Positions 46,001-59,500 of a DNA stretch of 64,000 nt are shown here, one piece after another; position 1 is the stretch's first letter; every line of letters starts with the position of its first letter. Under the pieces are notes generated by a model. The model had not been told where the DNA came from and ran no database searches. It saw nothing but the letters and a program-made list of their open reading frames with translations. The DNA comes from Liolophura sinensis (taxonomy: Eukaryota; Mollusca; Polyplacophora; Chitonida; Chitonidae). The stretch lies in contig NC_088306.1 of the NCBI RefSeq assembly GCF_032854445.1, positions 17,643,764 through 17,707,763 on the forward strand. The letters are read 5' to 3'. Both the position numbers and the translations under genes were made by a program.

Positions 46001-49000
46001 AGAGATGTCCCAACGCGGCCGCATGTGTATTTATCATGGTGACATATCTCTTTACTGGATGTTGCAATGGAAATTGCGCCATGCGTAGATTGCGAATGCT
46101 TCGTAAAACAGGCCCCTGAATTTCATTAGTGTCTCTCCGAGGAACGCAAGATTTATTTAGTTTTAATTTTGTGGATTGCTGTTTTTGAAGAATATTTAAC
46201 TCATATCATGCCCGCAAACCGTGTGCGTTGGAAAACGGTATGTTAAAACAATTTAACACTTTGCTCAAGAATAAGTGATTTTCAATATAAAAAATAGTTT
46301 TATGTTAAGAGGAAACCGGACAGAGCATTGGGAAATCCATAGCAACGTTTCCTAAAAACAATGTCAGTGTCGTAAAGTAGTATCTAGTTCTTTGAAGCAA
46401 AACTATGGTAATAGTAACTTTATGGTTTGCTAACCAGTGAGAAATCCAGTCCATAAAGTGTGTGGCATAATAACTGCGCCAGTCTGACACGACCGTGATA
46501 AGAGAGCTTTTAAATGTTGAATGCACATTTCCACTGAAAGTTACTCAGGTAGCAGAGCGTCATTTGGTTGATTTTGTGTTTTACACCGTACTTAAAAATA
46601 TTTCACTTACACGACGGCGGCCAACATTATGGTGGGAGGAAACCGGGTAGAGCCCGGGGGAAAACCACGACCTCTTCCAGGCTGCTGCAGAACCTCTCAC
46701 AGCAGCAATATGCAAACCCCGAAGTTTTACTGTTTATTAGTACGGCTGCTGTTTAATGAAGGGTCCATCATTCTTGAATATGTTTCTTCAAGTGGTCTTT
46801 GACCGGCCTTGATAGCACAGTTGATATCGCGCTTGCTTCGGGGGCGATAGATCCAGGGTCAATCCTGGGTCGAGTCACATCTGACGCCTTAAGGGAGGAA
46901 GTTGTAACTTCCTCGCTTGGCGTTCAGCATTAAGGAGATAGCGCAACTACTGGTTGATTCGTATCCGTATTATGGCTCGGACGGGGCGGCTTATTATCCT
47001 TCGGTAAGTCGTCTCAGTGAAGCAGCACTAGATAAAAGAGCGGTGGAAATCCTTCCTGCAACAAGGAGGCACATGCACTCTCAGGAGTTAAACCCCAAGC
47101 ACTCACTCACTCAAGTGGTCTTTTACAACCAGTGATTCTGGAATAGTTTAAAATGACTGGCTTGGGATTCCTTAAATCTGATACTATTGTATTTCCCCAC
47201 TTCAGATGACTGTTTTGCGATGGGATGTGAACATATATGTGTGAATGGTCCGCTGGTCGGGCCAAAGTGCTACTGTGGGGACGGCTTCCAACTGGAGAAA
47301 GACAACAGGACTTGTAAAGGTAAGACTTCGGACAATGGGAACATCACTTCGGTAGAGGTTTTAAGTTCCCCACAAAACCATTCATTCAGACTATGAAAAT
47401 CCCGGCTTCCAGCTGGAGAAAGACAACAGGACCCAGTTTCACAAAAAGGTGTGCGACTTTTTATCGTACATTTGTCGTGCGATATTTTGTACGTCACTAT
47501 TACCGTACCATTGTCCTACATGTGCGATATCTTTGTGAAACTGGGAACAGGAAGTATAGGTAAGACATGGAACAAGAGGGAACATCATTTCGATAGGGAG
47601 TTTATGTATTTATTTATTTATTTGATTGGTGTTCTGCGCTGACATTGTTTTTCACTTTTACGACGGCGGCCAGCATTATAGTGGGAGGAAACCGGGCAGA
47701 GCTCGGAGGAAACTCACGACCTCCGCAGGTTGCTGACAGACCTTCCCACGTACGGCCGAGAGGAAGCTAGTATGAGCTGGGCGAACTAACAACGACCGCA
47801 TTGGTGGGGGAGTCCTGGGTCATGGCCTCGTGCTGGCGTGCTAACCACCTTTAGGTTCCCCACAAAATCATTCAATTAAAATCTGAACGCCGAAGGAGAG
47901 GAGTGAACAACAGGAGTGCACAACAGGATTGAACAACCTACACAACTCAGGGTGGAACTACTTAAGGCGTGAAATGTTCCCAATTACTTTGGATATAAAT
48001 GACTCCCATGCTACAAGGAGATACCGCCGTGATATACACTCAAAAAATTAATCTCTTTATTTTTTTAGCAGAACATCTCTTGTCTGAGTGATGCTAGAAT
48101 GCATTGCACTCTGCCATATTCAACATAATACCCTGTAAGACTTATATAAATTTTATGTTGAATTAATAATTGCGGTATCTGCAACAGAATAATTTGTTAC
48201 AACGGCAGAGTACATGCGAGCATCACTCAGACAACAGACTTACGGTTCAAACTGACAGATTAATTTTTGAGTGTATCTGTAATAATGTCCAAAACAAGGC
48301 AAATGTCGAAACACGAAAACAAATCAATGCACCTGATCTAAACCCTTGCATATTGTACTTGCACAGCCCAGGTGGAGTTCGCGACGCCGTCTCACGTGTA
48401 CACGATAGGCGATGCCGTGTGTCAGTATCCCGCAAACCTCCCCGACATGAGCCTCACCAACGTCACCCTTGACAAACAATGTTTCATCACCGATGGCAAC
48501 GGCTTTATGGCACTCGCCTTCAACGTATACGAGAACATGCTGTTCATCAGCGAGAACGGAACTCAGAAAATCTACCGTGCTCATTTCAAGGATGGCGCCA
48601 CAAAAGAAGTCATTGTTGGTGGCGTCGGAGCCGTCCAAGGTAGGTGTATTTTTTTCACTATGTTTTTTTATGTTTCTCTGTTTTCCCTTTTTTAGTTTAA
48701 ATCAATGGTCCCTCAGCGATCGAATTCTCCATCTAATCTTACAATGAACTGACTAAACTATTAAGCGGTCGTTTTCTTCACATTTCTATACATAGCACAA
48801 AACTTGAAAAAATGATAGAAAGGTGATTAGGTTTGGTTTTTATAGATACACATAAGAGGCAGATAAATCAAAGTTTAAACAGACTATCACCACAAAGTCT
48901 AGCCGGGCTCTATCAGTAACCGGAAGAAGGGACAGTGTTCTGATGGCGTCAAGCCACAGTGGTCAAGATCCGTGCTCAAAGACGTCAACTCTTTAAAAGT

Positions 49001-50691
49001 CTTTGAACTAGTGAGGTAGCGTATAAGAATTAACGTAAAAGTAGTATAAATTTTATACTTTGTGTTGCTTTATAGCTAATGGTGAAATCAAGAAATAATT
49101 TATCGAAAGTTTGCAAAGAACGTATTAATCTATGCGTCGAAACAAGATTTCATATACCAGAAGTCAAACAAATGAATGTTCCAGGTCAATAATTGCAAGG
49201 CCAGCTCCCAAAACAACGTTTAACAGAGAGCGACAACGAATTTAGAAAGTATATGAAGTACAAAAATAAAACGGAATCATGGAAAGAGAAGCAGTTAACA
49301 GTTTTCAATGATGCTGGAAATACACAAGAATGAGTGAAATCAGTATCCAGATCGCGTACCATGCTAGTATATAAGTTGTACATAGTCCAAATTTGATTGC
49401 AACTGTTCATATATCCAAAATGACGATATACTTCAACACACTAACTATACAGCCTCTTACCACGGGTTAAGCGGAATTAGGCGAGTTCGAGTCTTAACTG
49501 CTGCCAAGGTAAATATATTGAAACCTTACGTCTTTTTGTAGCTTTATATCTATTGGTGATATCAAGAACGAATTCAATGAAGGTTTTAAAAGTTGGGTGT
49601 ATGTTATAGTGATTGTATAAATCTTGCGTGTTGGTGTTGTCAGGCATGGCGGTGGACTGGGTGGCGAACAACCTGTATTGGACGGACAGTGTGCTGAAGC
49701 ACATTATGGTGAGTCGTCTGGACGGATCCTACCAGAAAATTCTCCTGAACACCCCTCCTCAACAGCCACTCGGCATCGCCGTACATCCCTACAGACGGTA
49801 AGACAAACTTCGACATAATCCTGAGAAGTATGCGCGAAGTTTGATACTGTATTTTGTAACACTCAGATATATTATCTCTTTGGTCTTGAAACCTAAACCC
49901 CTCCAGAATAGTCGTTCAGTTTTGCTTATGAGAGTTATCACCCTTCTAGAAACTGAGTATCTGTTACCTGCTTATGGCCTCGTGTGTTCATGTACAAATC
50001 TACTCATCAGCTTATCTATTCATTTTTAAATCTCAGAAATAAAGATGTCAGACAGGAAATCACTCATACATTGCCACTGTTGTTCATTTCACCTTTCGTT
50101 AATTAAACGCCATCTCCACGCTAACCTAGTTGTTTGTCCGATTGAATCCAGTTTCCGTTGGCTCCTTCTACTTCATGTAGTTTGCCAGGTACTTGCGTTG
50201 TTTTTTATTAGCCTGGGTTCCCCGCACCATCGGCTTGAAAATCACATGTTCGTTTCCTCGGAGGTTTGGCGTAGCTCTGGACATGATTAGAATTACACCA
50301 CGACAGTGTAGTATGACGGTCACAGTGCGTATATGTTTACACGTAGTACTGCCTCGCTGGGGCACGATGTCCGAGACACCTGGCATGAAGCCAAACTTAA
50401 CTTGTGCTGTCTTGCTTAGAGCCGAGGCAGTCAATCTTTGATTTAGTTTGATATTAAAGGAAATCCATGAAGAAACTTGTATGTGACGTATTGCAGACAG
50501 TTGTTCTGGACGTTGGTTGGATCAGACCCGATGATTGAAACCTCGTTCCTGGACGGCTCCTCACGACAGCTGGTTAACATCAAAAAGGAACGGCTGGGCA
50601 TGCCCAATCATCTCACTATTGACTTCAAATTTGACAGGTGAGTAGAAATCATTACACATTGTGGGGATGTTTACGGTCTTATGTATGTATG

Positions 50692-50725
<34 letters not shown>

Positions 50726-53700
50726 TGTATGTATGTGTGTATGTATGTATGTATGTATGTATGTATGTATGTATGTATGTATGTATGTATGTATGTATGT
50801 ATGTATGTATGTATTAATTTACATATTTCATCAGTGTTCTTGGCCAGTTGTATTTGGCCTTGTAATAATACATTCTGAACTGTATTTTCTAACCAGCATA
50901 AAAGCGACAGATTTAATTGGTGTTTTACTCCACATTCAAGAATATTTCACTTATAGCACGGCAGCCAGCATTATGGTGGGAGGAAATCGGACATTGGGAA
51001 ATGGCATTGATTCGTGTTACATTCTCGACATATCCAACTATATGATTTAGACGCTCGAAATAACGGGAAAAACCTCAGTAAGAAACTGTCTTCCATTGAC
51101 ATTCGTCATTCCTACCATTATTTTAACAGATGACCTATGGATGCTCGAAATAACAAGAAAACGAGTGTTAGCACCTGTTTGCTATAGACGAAGGTCATAA
51201 TCTGCCTCATTTCAACAAAGCATAAAAACGACATTAATATAATGCCATGATAACGTGATAAAAGCAGTGGTCTCTATACAGAAAGTAATAAATGCTGAGT
51301 CATTAGGCGTAAGTATTTATAATGAAACATTTAAGATTTGTCATGTGTTCTTCTTCAGATTGTACTGGAGCGACTCGACCTTGGACAACATCCGTTACCT
51401 CGATCTGGATACCGGAAGTGTGATCAAAGTCATTTCCGTTCCCGACAGTCATATCTTTGGCATCAGCGTGTTCCAGGTCAGAGAGCTGCAGACGTGTGTA
51501 GTCTGACGTAGCCCAGATTTGTCATCGCGCAGAATCTAAACGTAAATCTTGAACAAATTTGGGCGTAATGAATTTGTTCTCGGATAAAACAAATCGTCTG
51601 CAATTTATCAGAGCTCATTTTACTGGGATTATTTTTTGTTGACAGCGGTGTTGTCTGGAATAAATTGGGAAAATATGACGCGATCCACTAAAAAAATTCA
51701 AATCAGCCTAAGACGTTATTAAGAAGATTTGTTTGCGTTATAAAAATCAGAAGCGATCTGTTTCTATTCAATTAAGGTATGTTAAACACTACTAAACCAA
51801 AGTAAGCTCCGTTATACTGACTTGCAACAATTGAGTGAGTGAATGACGATGCCAGAATTAAAAGAAAACCCATACATAATGTAGTGCCGTTGATATGTGA
51901 AGAAACAACAGTAATAATGATAATGGCACCGTCTTTCACGATTATATAACAAACAAATATTTTTGTATATTTAACAGGACTACATTTTCTGGACTGATCG
52001 CGATGAGCGGAACGGTGTACACGTCGCCATTGTTGACAGCGGGAAAAAGGTGCGCGGAATAATACACCCCGTTGTAGGTGTGGCCACGGACATCATCGCT
52101 TTTAGTGAAAGTTCACAGCCAATCAGAAACGGTAACACTACTTATATTGATGGTATTAATGTATTGAGTAAGAAAAAGCAATGGATCATTGTGTGTCATT
52201 TTGCTGTTGAATAGCAAATATGACTTTTGTCAGCTTACTTCCAAACTTGAGAATTAACACGATCAAGGTCCGAACTATTAAAAATCTTAGTAAGATGTTT
52301 TTGCCTTTCAGGTATGTATTATTGGCTTCATGTAAATGCACTCTGAAAATATTATAACAGCGACTTCAGATATATTCAAAAATTCATCTCTTATATATCT
52401 TTGTTTTTGATGTTTTCTTTATTTTTACAAGGGTTTTGTAGTTCTGTGGACGCACCCGCGGACTGTAAAGAATGTGGCAATTTAAATGGCGGCTGTGAGC
52501 AACTGTGTTTGGCCGGAAACGGAACAAATTTCCACTGCGCATGCGGGCTGGGTTTCAAACTTGATGTCGGTGGCAGCACTTGCACATCCCGTAAGCTTGT
52601 TTCTAGTAGTTTTTTTGTGCTGCCGGTTTTATAAAGCGATTTCGGTCATAATATAATATATCAATACTTTCATTATTTTTAAAAGGGCAGTGAACAAACT
52701 GGACAGTCAGACAGTAGCTAAGACCTTAAAACTGACAATCTAGCATGGTAAAGCTTTGCTGGAGATAGGCTGGTCTGACCTGTGCCAGTATATTCTCTGG
52801 CAGGGTCAGAAGCCTGGTGTCTTCTGCATAGTGATGTAGTGAGGCATCACTATAGATATGTTCTTGGGTGAAATGCAAGAAATACTGTACAAGATGCTAT
52901 TCATTATATTGATCAGCCATCTGCAGTATGTAACATATAGAACACTACACTGTGCGCTTTCCCGATGCCTATATTATTATTTTTATCAGCACTCTCTTTA
53001 ATCAGAGTCTGACATAAATTTCCATATTAATAAATATTTGGTCAGAGATATTTAGCATAAATATATACTTTTGGGGGGTTTTCTCGATTTAGTTGTTCGC
53101 AATGTCGCTGATATTTCGTCTCGATGTGTTATTACGGCTCTTGCTATGCTACGAGCAGTACAAGGGCCCTGGCTGCCTCACTTAGCTATTTATAACCTCG
53201 CCCTCGTCGCTTGGCCCTTGACCAATGAGGTTGTGGGTTCGAATCCAGCTCAAGCTTATTTGACTGAGAGTTCAAGACAGGGGTTAGGGTTTGTCTCCTG
53301 AGCAAGGGCGGGCATTGCGCTTTTTTCCACAGCTACATTAGATGTAAGTCAACAATTGTTGAGTATGACGTTTAACATCAATCAAATTAAACAACTCAGT
53401 CTGAAAAAATAAATATTCAGGGTGCATATTTGTCTTTGCTGTAACGTCCGTTCCCACTGGTATTGTGAGATGCAAGTGTGACTTTCATGAACTTGTGATT
53501 GTTGATGTAAAAACATTGTGTTTGGACGGACACATAAAAGTGAATCAAAACTTTTCACTCTTATCCATGCATACATTTTGGAGCATGAGCTTAGAATAAA
53601 CAATTTTTCCTAACTTTTGTTTACAGAGGTGTTGGAGGACAACTACTTAGTGGTAACGGACGCTTATCAAAAACAGATTTACCAAGTTGGTGCAGTATCG

Positions 53701-54727
53701 AACAGGTTCAACGCCATTCACGTGTCCATACACTACCGACCCATCGCCGTTGACCTTGACCCTGTGGACAAAAAGGTCTACTGGTCAGATATTACCTCCA
53801 AGGTCATCAAGCGGGTCAACCTGGACGGGACATACGAGGAAGTTGTGGCTGTACTCTCAATGAGTAAGACAAACGCAAATTCAGGCATCATTTAATTCAG
53901 CCTTGTATTGGAAGCGTGTACATTCTCTGTGTTATCGCTGATTCGGATGACTCTTTCTAGCTTAGATTCTTTGCTGAGAACATTTCCGGTTCGGATCCGG
54001 CATGTGTTGGCTTGTAGATGGATTTATGAAGCGTGGAAGTTTGCTCAGGGATCTTTTCGGTTTTTATCAAGCATCGTGTCTGTTCCCTCGTGTATTTTGT
54101 TAGTTTAATCGTGTATCTTGTTGGATTCTTCTTGTATATTTTCGGTTTCCTCATGTAGTTTGTCATTTTCCTCTGTATCGTTTCTATTTCCTCTGGTATC
54201 TTTCCGGCTTCCTCGTGTATGTTGTTGGTTTCCTCATATATCCTTTGGTTTCGTCGTGATCTTGTCGGTTTCCTCAGGTATGTGGAGTTTCATGTGCAGC
54301 TGAGCGTGACCTCGATCGCATAAGGTTTGTTTCGAGTAGATCTATGGGGTAACAAGCTAATGACAAAATTTCCAGTATTTAATTGCTTATTTTTTTCACT
54401 GGTTACGAGTAATAAAAAATCGCAGGCTTCTTCCATGTGTGCTTTATGATCCATTCTTCTCCATTAAAAGAGCCTAAGGAAAGGGAGATCACTCTCATTG
54501 TCTTTTTTGTCATCACACTGATTGCTACTACTCGATGAACTTTCCACATTTCTGTTCACGGCATGTTGAAAAAAATAGTAAGCTGACGAGCGGTGTATTA
54601 AGACGTGGGACTGTTTATAATAAAATTAATTGTTTGGGGTTTGCAACAGAAAAGTATTAGCCTACCGTTGTGAGTGAAAATAGTCCTCATCTCTAAAAGT
54701 GGTCGTCATAGGTTCATGCTTTATGAT

Positions 54728-54758
<31 letters not shown>

Positions 54759-56518
54759 TTTGATTGGTGTTTTACGCCGTACTCAAGAATATTTCACTTA
54801 TACGACGGCGGCCAGCGTCATGGTGGGAGGAAACCGGGCACAGCCCGGGGAAAACCCACGACCATCCGCAGGTTGCTGGAAGACCTTCCCACTTACGGCC
54901 GGAGAGGCATGCTTTATGAAGTTGACCAGTTAACATCGTTTTATACGATGTAGGACAATAACTGGACCCAAATATTATGCCGCCACCACTTTGTCATATT
55001 AACATTTTGAGAGCTTTTTTTCACTGGCTAACTGAAGCCTCGCGCCCTAATTTCACAAGTCCATTATTAAACGCAACAGTAACATTTGCGAGTGGAAATT
55101 ATAAGATGGTAGTGAGAAATATCACGAGCGAAAATTTGGATTTTGTAAATTGAAATTTCACTCCTAGAAGATCAAGTAGTATCACCGAGTAGCAGATAAA
55201 TATTTTAAACATGATACCAACTTAAATTTCTGTTAGTCATAAAATATCGGCGAGTGACATTTATATTTTGTGAGAATATTGCAAAAGGTGAAGTTGTACT
55301 TAAACATTATTGTTAAACGTGAAGTTGTACTATGAGAATATTGCTAAGCGTGAAGTTGTACTACAAGAATATTGCTAAACGTGAAGTTGTACTATGAGAA
55401 TATTGCTAAACGTGAAGTTGTACTCTGAGAATATTGCTAAACGTGAAGTTGTACTATGAGAATATTGCTAAACGTGAAGTTGTACTCTGAGAATATTGCT
55501 AAACGTGAAGTTATACTTTGACAACATTGTTAAACGTGAAGTTGTACTATGAGAATATTGCTGAACTTAAAACTGTACTATGAGAATATTGCTGAACTTA
55601 AAGCTGTACTATGAGAATATTGCTAAACGTGAAGTTGTACTCTGAGAATATTGCTAAACGTGAAGTTGTACTATGAGAATATTGCTAAACGTGAAGTTGT
55701 ACTCTGAGAATATTGCTAAACGTGAAGTTATACTTTGACAACATTGTCAAACGTGAAGTTGTACTATGAGAATATTGCTGAACTTAAAACTGTACTATGA
55801 GAATATTGCTGAACTTAAAGTTGTACCATGAGAATATTGCTAAACGTGAAGTTGTACTATAAGTGTGTCACTAAATTCAACCTTTCTGTGAATCACCCAG
55901 CTAGTTTGTGTATGATTGTGTTTTGTTTCTCTTTCTCTCTCAGAATCAATCCCTGATGGAATAGCCGTGGATTACCTGAACCGCCTTGTGTACTACACAG
56001 ACACGGGTCGGGACGAGATTGGAGTCATCTCCATGACAAACTCCAGCAAGTCAAAGGTGGTGGTTAGATCCACTACTGAAGAGCCTCGGGATATAGCTGT
56101 GGATCCGTATGAAGGGTGAGTGACGGGTTCTTATGGTCTTTAGGAGTGTACAATGAGCTGTGTTTATGTGTAAAGTATACACTAACGGGATTCTGACGTA
56201 TGAATAGAGGTGGCCTCCTTGGCTGATGTGGTTAGCGTGCCAGCGCAGTACAATGGCACAGGAGCCTCTAACTAATGCGGCCGTCTGTGTGCTCTAGTCC
56301 AGCTCATGCTGGCTTCCTCTCCGGTCGTAAGTGGGAAGGTTTGCCAGTAGCCTGCTGGTGATCGTGGCTTTCCCTAGCCCAGTTTCCTCTCACCATAATA
56401 CTGACTGCCGTCGTATAAGTGAAATATTCTTGCATATGGCCTAAAACAGCCTAAAATAATTAAATAAATATTATTAGAGTTCCATACTTATATAACAAAG
56501 ATTTATTTATTTATTTGT

Positions 56519-56589
<71 letters not shown>

Positions 56590-59500
56590 TTTGCAACTGG
56601 AACCTGGTTAGGATCAGTTATTATCACTTATTAACGTAAATGATTTCTTAGTAAGAGCCTCAGTTACCTCAGTTTTCTCTTTTGTGATTCACTGAACATC
56701 TGACTTATTGAGGGTGTACTTTGGCCTCGTGTACATTCAGATCTATTTTCTGGACGGACTGGGGCTCCAAGCCGATGATAGAGCGAGCTGCTACAGACGG
56801 TAGCCGGCGACTCACCATTGTGAATCTGACTGTAGGTTCCTGGCCAAATGGACTCACCATTGATTACAAGGGTGAGTATACAGGTCAAGGAGGTTGATCA
56901 AACAGTAGTGCAAAGTTAATTTAAATACCATATACCTTGTGGCTCATTGCGTCAAATAAAGCTAAAAAACAAAAATATACTATTAAAGTCGAAACTCGAC
57001 AGAATGAATTCAGTCATTCATACTGACTCAAGTTCGTTAGTCACAGAGCGGGAGTATAAAGCCGTTATTGATCAATATGGCTAATATACATGTGTGCCCA
57101 AAAAACGCTCCCGAAGCCGACGCTCTACCAACTGTGTTGTCGGGGGCCGGTCATTGTTAAGATAGTTGGGATCGTTTTTACAGTGCAGCATGGTAACTTG
57201 GGGATTTAACAGAGCATATAGCAGACTTAACGGAGGAAGAGGCTTAGACATATGGTGTTTTACGCCTTACTCAAGAATATTTCACTTATAAGACGACGGC
57301 CAGCATTATGGTGGGTGGAAAACGGGCAGAGCCCGGGGGAAACCCACGACCATCCGCAGGTTGCTGAAGACCTTCCCACTTACGGCGGCAAGAGTAAGCC
57401 AGCATGAGCTGGACTTGAACTCACAGCGAACTTACAGCGACTGCATAGGTGAGAGACTTCTGGGTCATTATGCTGTACTAGCACGCTAACCATCTGAGCC
57501 AGGGAGACCCCCAGCTTAGACGTTTGTAAAAAATAACACACAAACAAGTAGGTACAAACTTTATGGGTAACTTAATGGATTTAAGTTTTTATTCACATAT
57601 ACCGGTAGGTCAACGGTTGCATCAAGACTGTCTAATTTAGAATTTTAAAGATGAAAAAGTAATAAATCGTCGCCTCATTTGCAGTGAAATGCTCGGTGGC
57701 TCTGAAGAATAAAGGTACAAATGATAAGGTGTATGGGTTTGCATTAGTCAGGAAATGTGATATTTTCTACTTTCTGAGCGAACGGATGGTATTATGGTTT
57801 CTCTAGGCATATGTATACATTTTGTGACTCCACGAATTGTATTGTCAAAACAAAATATCTGACATTTATGGACTCTTTCTTCATTATTAAGTAAAGACGT
57901 TCAGTTTGTCATCCTATTTCAGACTGAGTAGTCAGTACCTTGTCCGTGGCCTGTTACCTCTCAAATCACCCGTTAGGAAATTCCACATTTTTCATCTTGC
58001 CACACCAAAGCATCATTACTGGTCCTTTAACTTCCAATTGCTCTATTCTCAAATCACGAGATATAATATGTCAATGTTTTTTTGTTGTTTTTTTTTTTTT
58101 TTTCATATTGCCTCAGGAAAGCTTCTTTACTGGTGTGACGCTAAGAACAATAAGATTATGTCTGCCGACTTTGATGGTAACAACGTACAGACGCTGTACG
58201 AGGAGGAAACTGCGCACTACTTTGGCATAGCTCTCATGGGAAGCTATATCTACCTCACTGATTGGTCAAGAAAGTGAGTCCTTTTTTATCTGAATAGTGA
58301 TTTACCCTGAATGTAACCGTAAACGTCTTGCGTGGTAATGGAAAGTGTTGAAAGGGTTTGAAAATTTGCAAAGACTCTTGATGATGACATATTTGTATTT
58401 GACATTACCCACATATAGTTGCAGACTTTGTCCATTTGATTGTGTTACTTTCTCGCCACTTGTGACTTTTTGGACTCTAATACCAAATGTTGTAATCATA
58501 ATTTACAGAAGCATCATGCGTCTGGACAGACAGAACCCTAAGTTCCTGGAAGTCGTGGGACCAGCTACCTTCGGCAGGCTAAACGGGATACAAGCTTACA
58601 ACGCCTCGGAGATCATCAAGGGTTTGTACCAAGTCTCTGATATGTTTATTTATGTATTTTTGGCTCAACCCTCACTTAGTCATATAATTCGTAACTCTCG
58701 CTATAGGTGACATCGCGATGGTCAGTTAGGTCGCGGGCTCGATTCCGGCATCTGCCAGCCGCTTTGCACTGTGATGCTTGTCGGGTAATTGACAAGGTGG
58801 GGCTCTTTTATCTGATCGGACTATTTCATGCAGCGAAAGAGGTATCCACCTGTGTGCAAATGTAATAGTTTTCATTACAGCGAGAAACCTCGACGTGCAA
58901 ATGTAATAATTTTGATTATAGCGAGAAACTTGGGCACAGGTTTAACCTTTCTTAAGACTCCAATGTTATATTTAAATCATGTAAAGGTAACGAGGATTGG
59001 CTTTATCTGACCAGTATTACTTTTTATTAAGCCTAAATTTGTCAACACTTCAAAGTGTACAGATTTCAACTCTGATTAATAAATGCCTTAAACCAACACT
59101 TGAGCTAAAACTTTAACGCTTTAATGGAGTTGTAATATGAACACTTTGAAGACCGTTGAAATATTAACGTTTCATAAAAAGAATTCAAGAATCTTTATAA
59201 GTTTACCTATGTTTCCTTTCAAACCAGGCACGAGCGTGTGTAAGGACGAGGACTGTGAGTTCCTGTGTCTACCCATGCCCAACGGTGGCAAGGTGTGCGC
59301 ATGCCCAGATGACTACATCTTAAACAGTGATGGACGCACGTGCTCGGGTAAGTAACTGATTAATTCGCATCTTGTTAAATACGAAGTGTATTTACTGATC
59401 CCTTAATGACTTAATAACTTACACTAGCGTAGTGTCATTTTATCTAGAAACTAGATGTTAATATTACCCGTATTTATGTTTCCATAAATACCCATTTTAA

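Larger units (their letters stand above)
47284..47892 (+). repeat. Tandem duplication of the 3' half of exon 5 with nested insertions
   Basis: Copy 1 is 47,284-47,397 (exon end plus start of the intron). Copy 2 restarts at 47,404 with GGCTTCCAGCTGGAGAAAGA. It is split by a 114-bp inverted-repeat element at 47,432 and by a SINE-A at 47,603-47,852, and ends with TTCCCCACAAAATCATTCA. The second copy lacks an acceptor and the first EGF cysteines, so it is not an exon. Confidence 0.88.
53864..55943 (+). other. Receptor intron 12
   Basis: Contains a TTTCCTC.TGT-type degenerate repeat (54,080-54,290), a SINE-A (54,725) and the 31-bp minisatellite (55,270-55,865). No exon between 53,864 and 55,943 was recognised. 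Confidence 0.55.
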
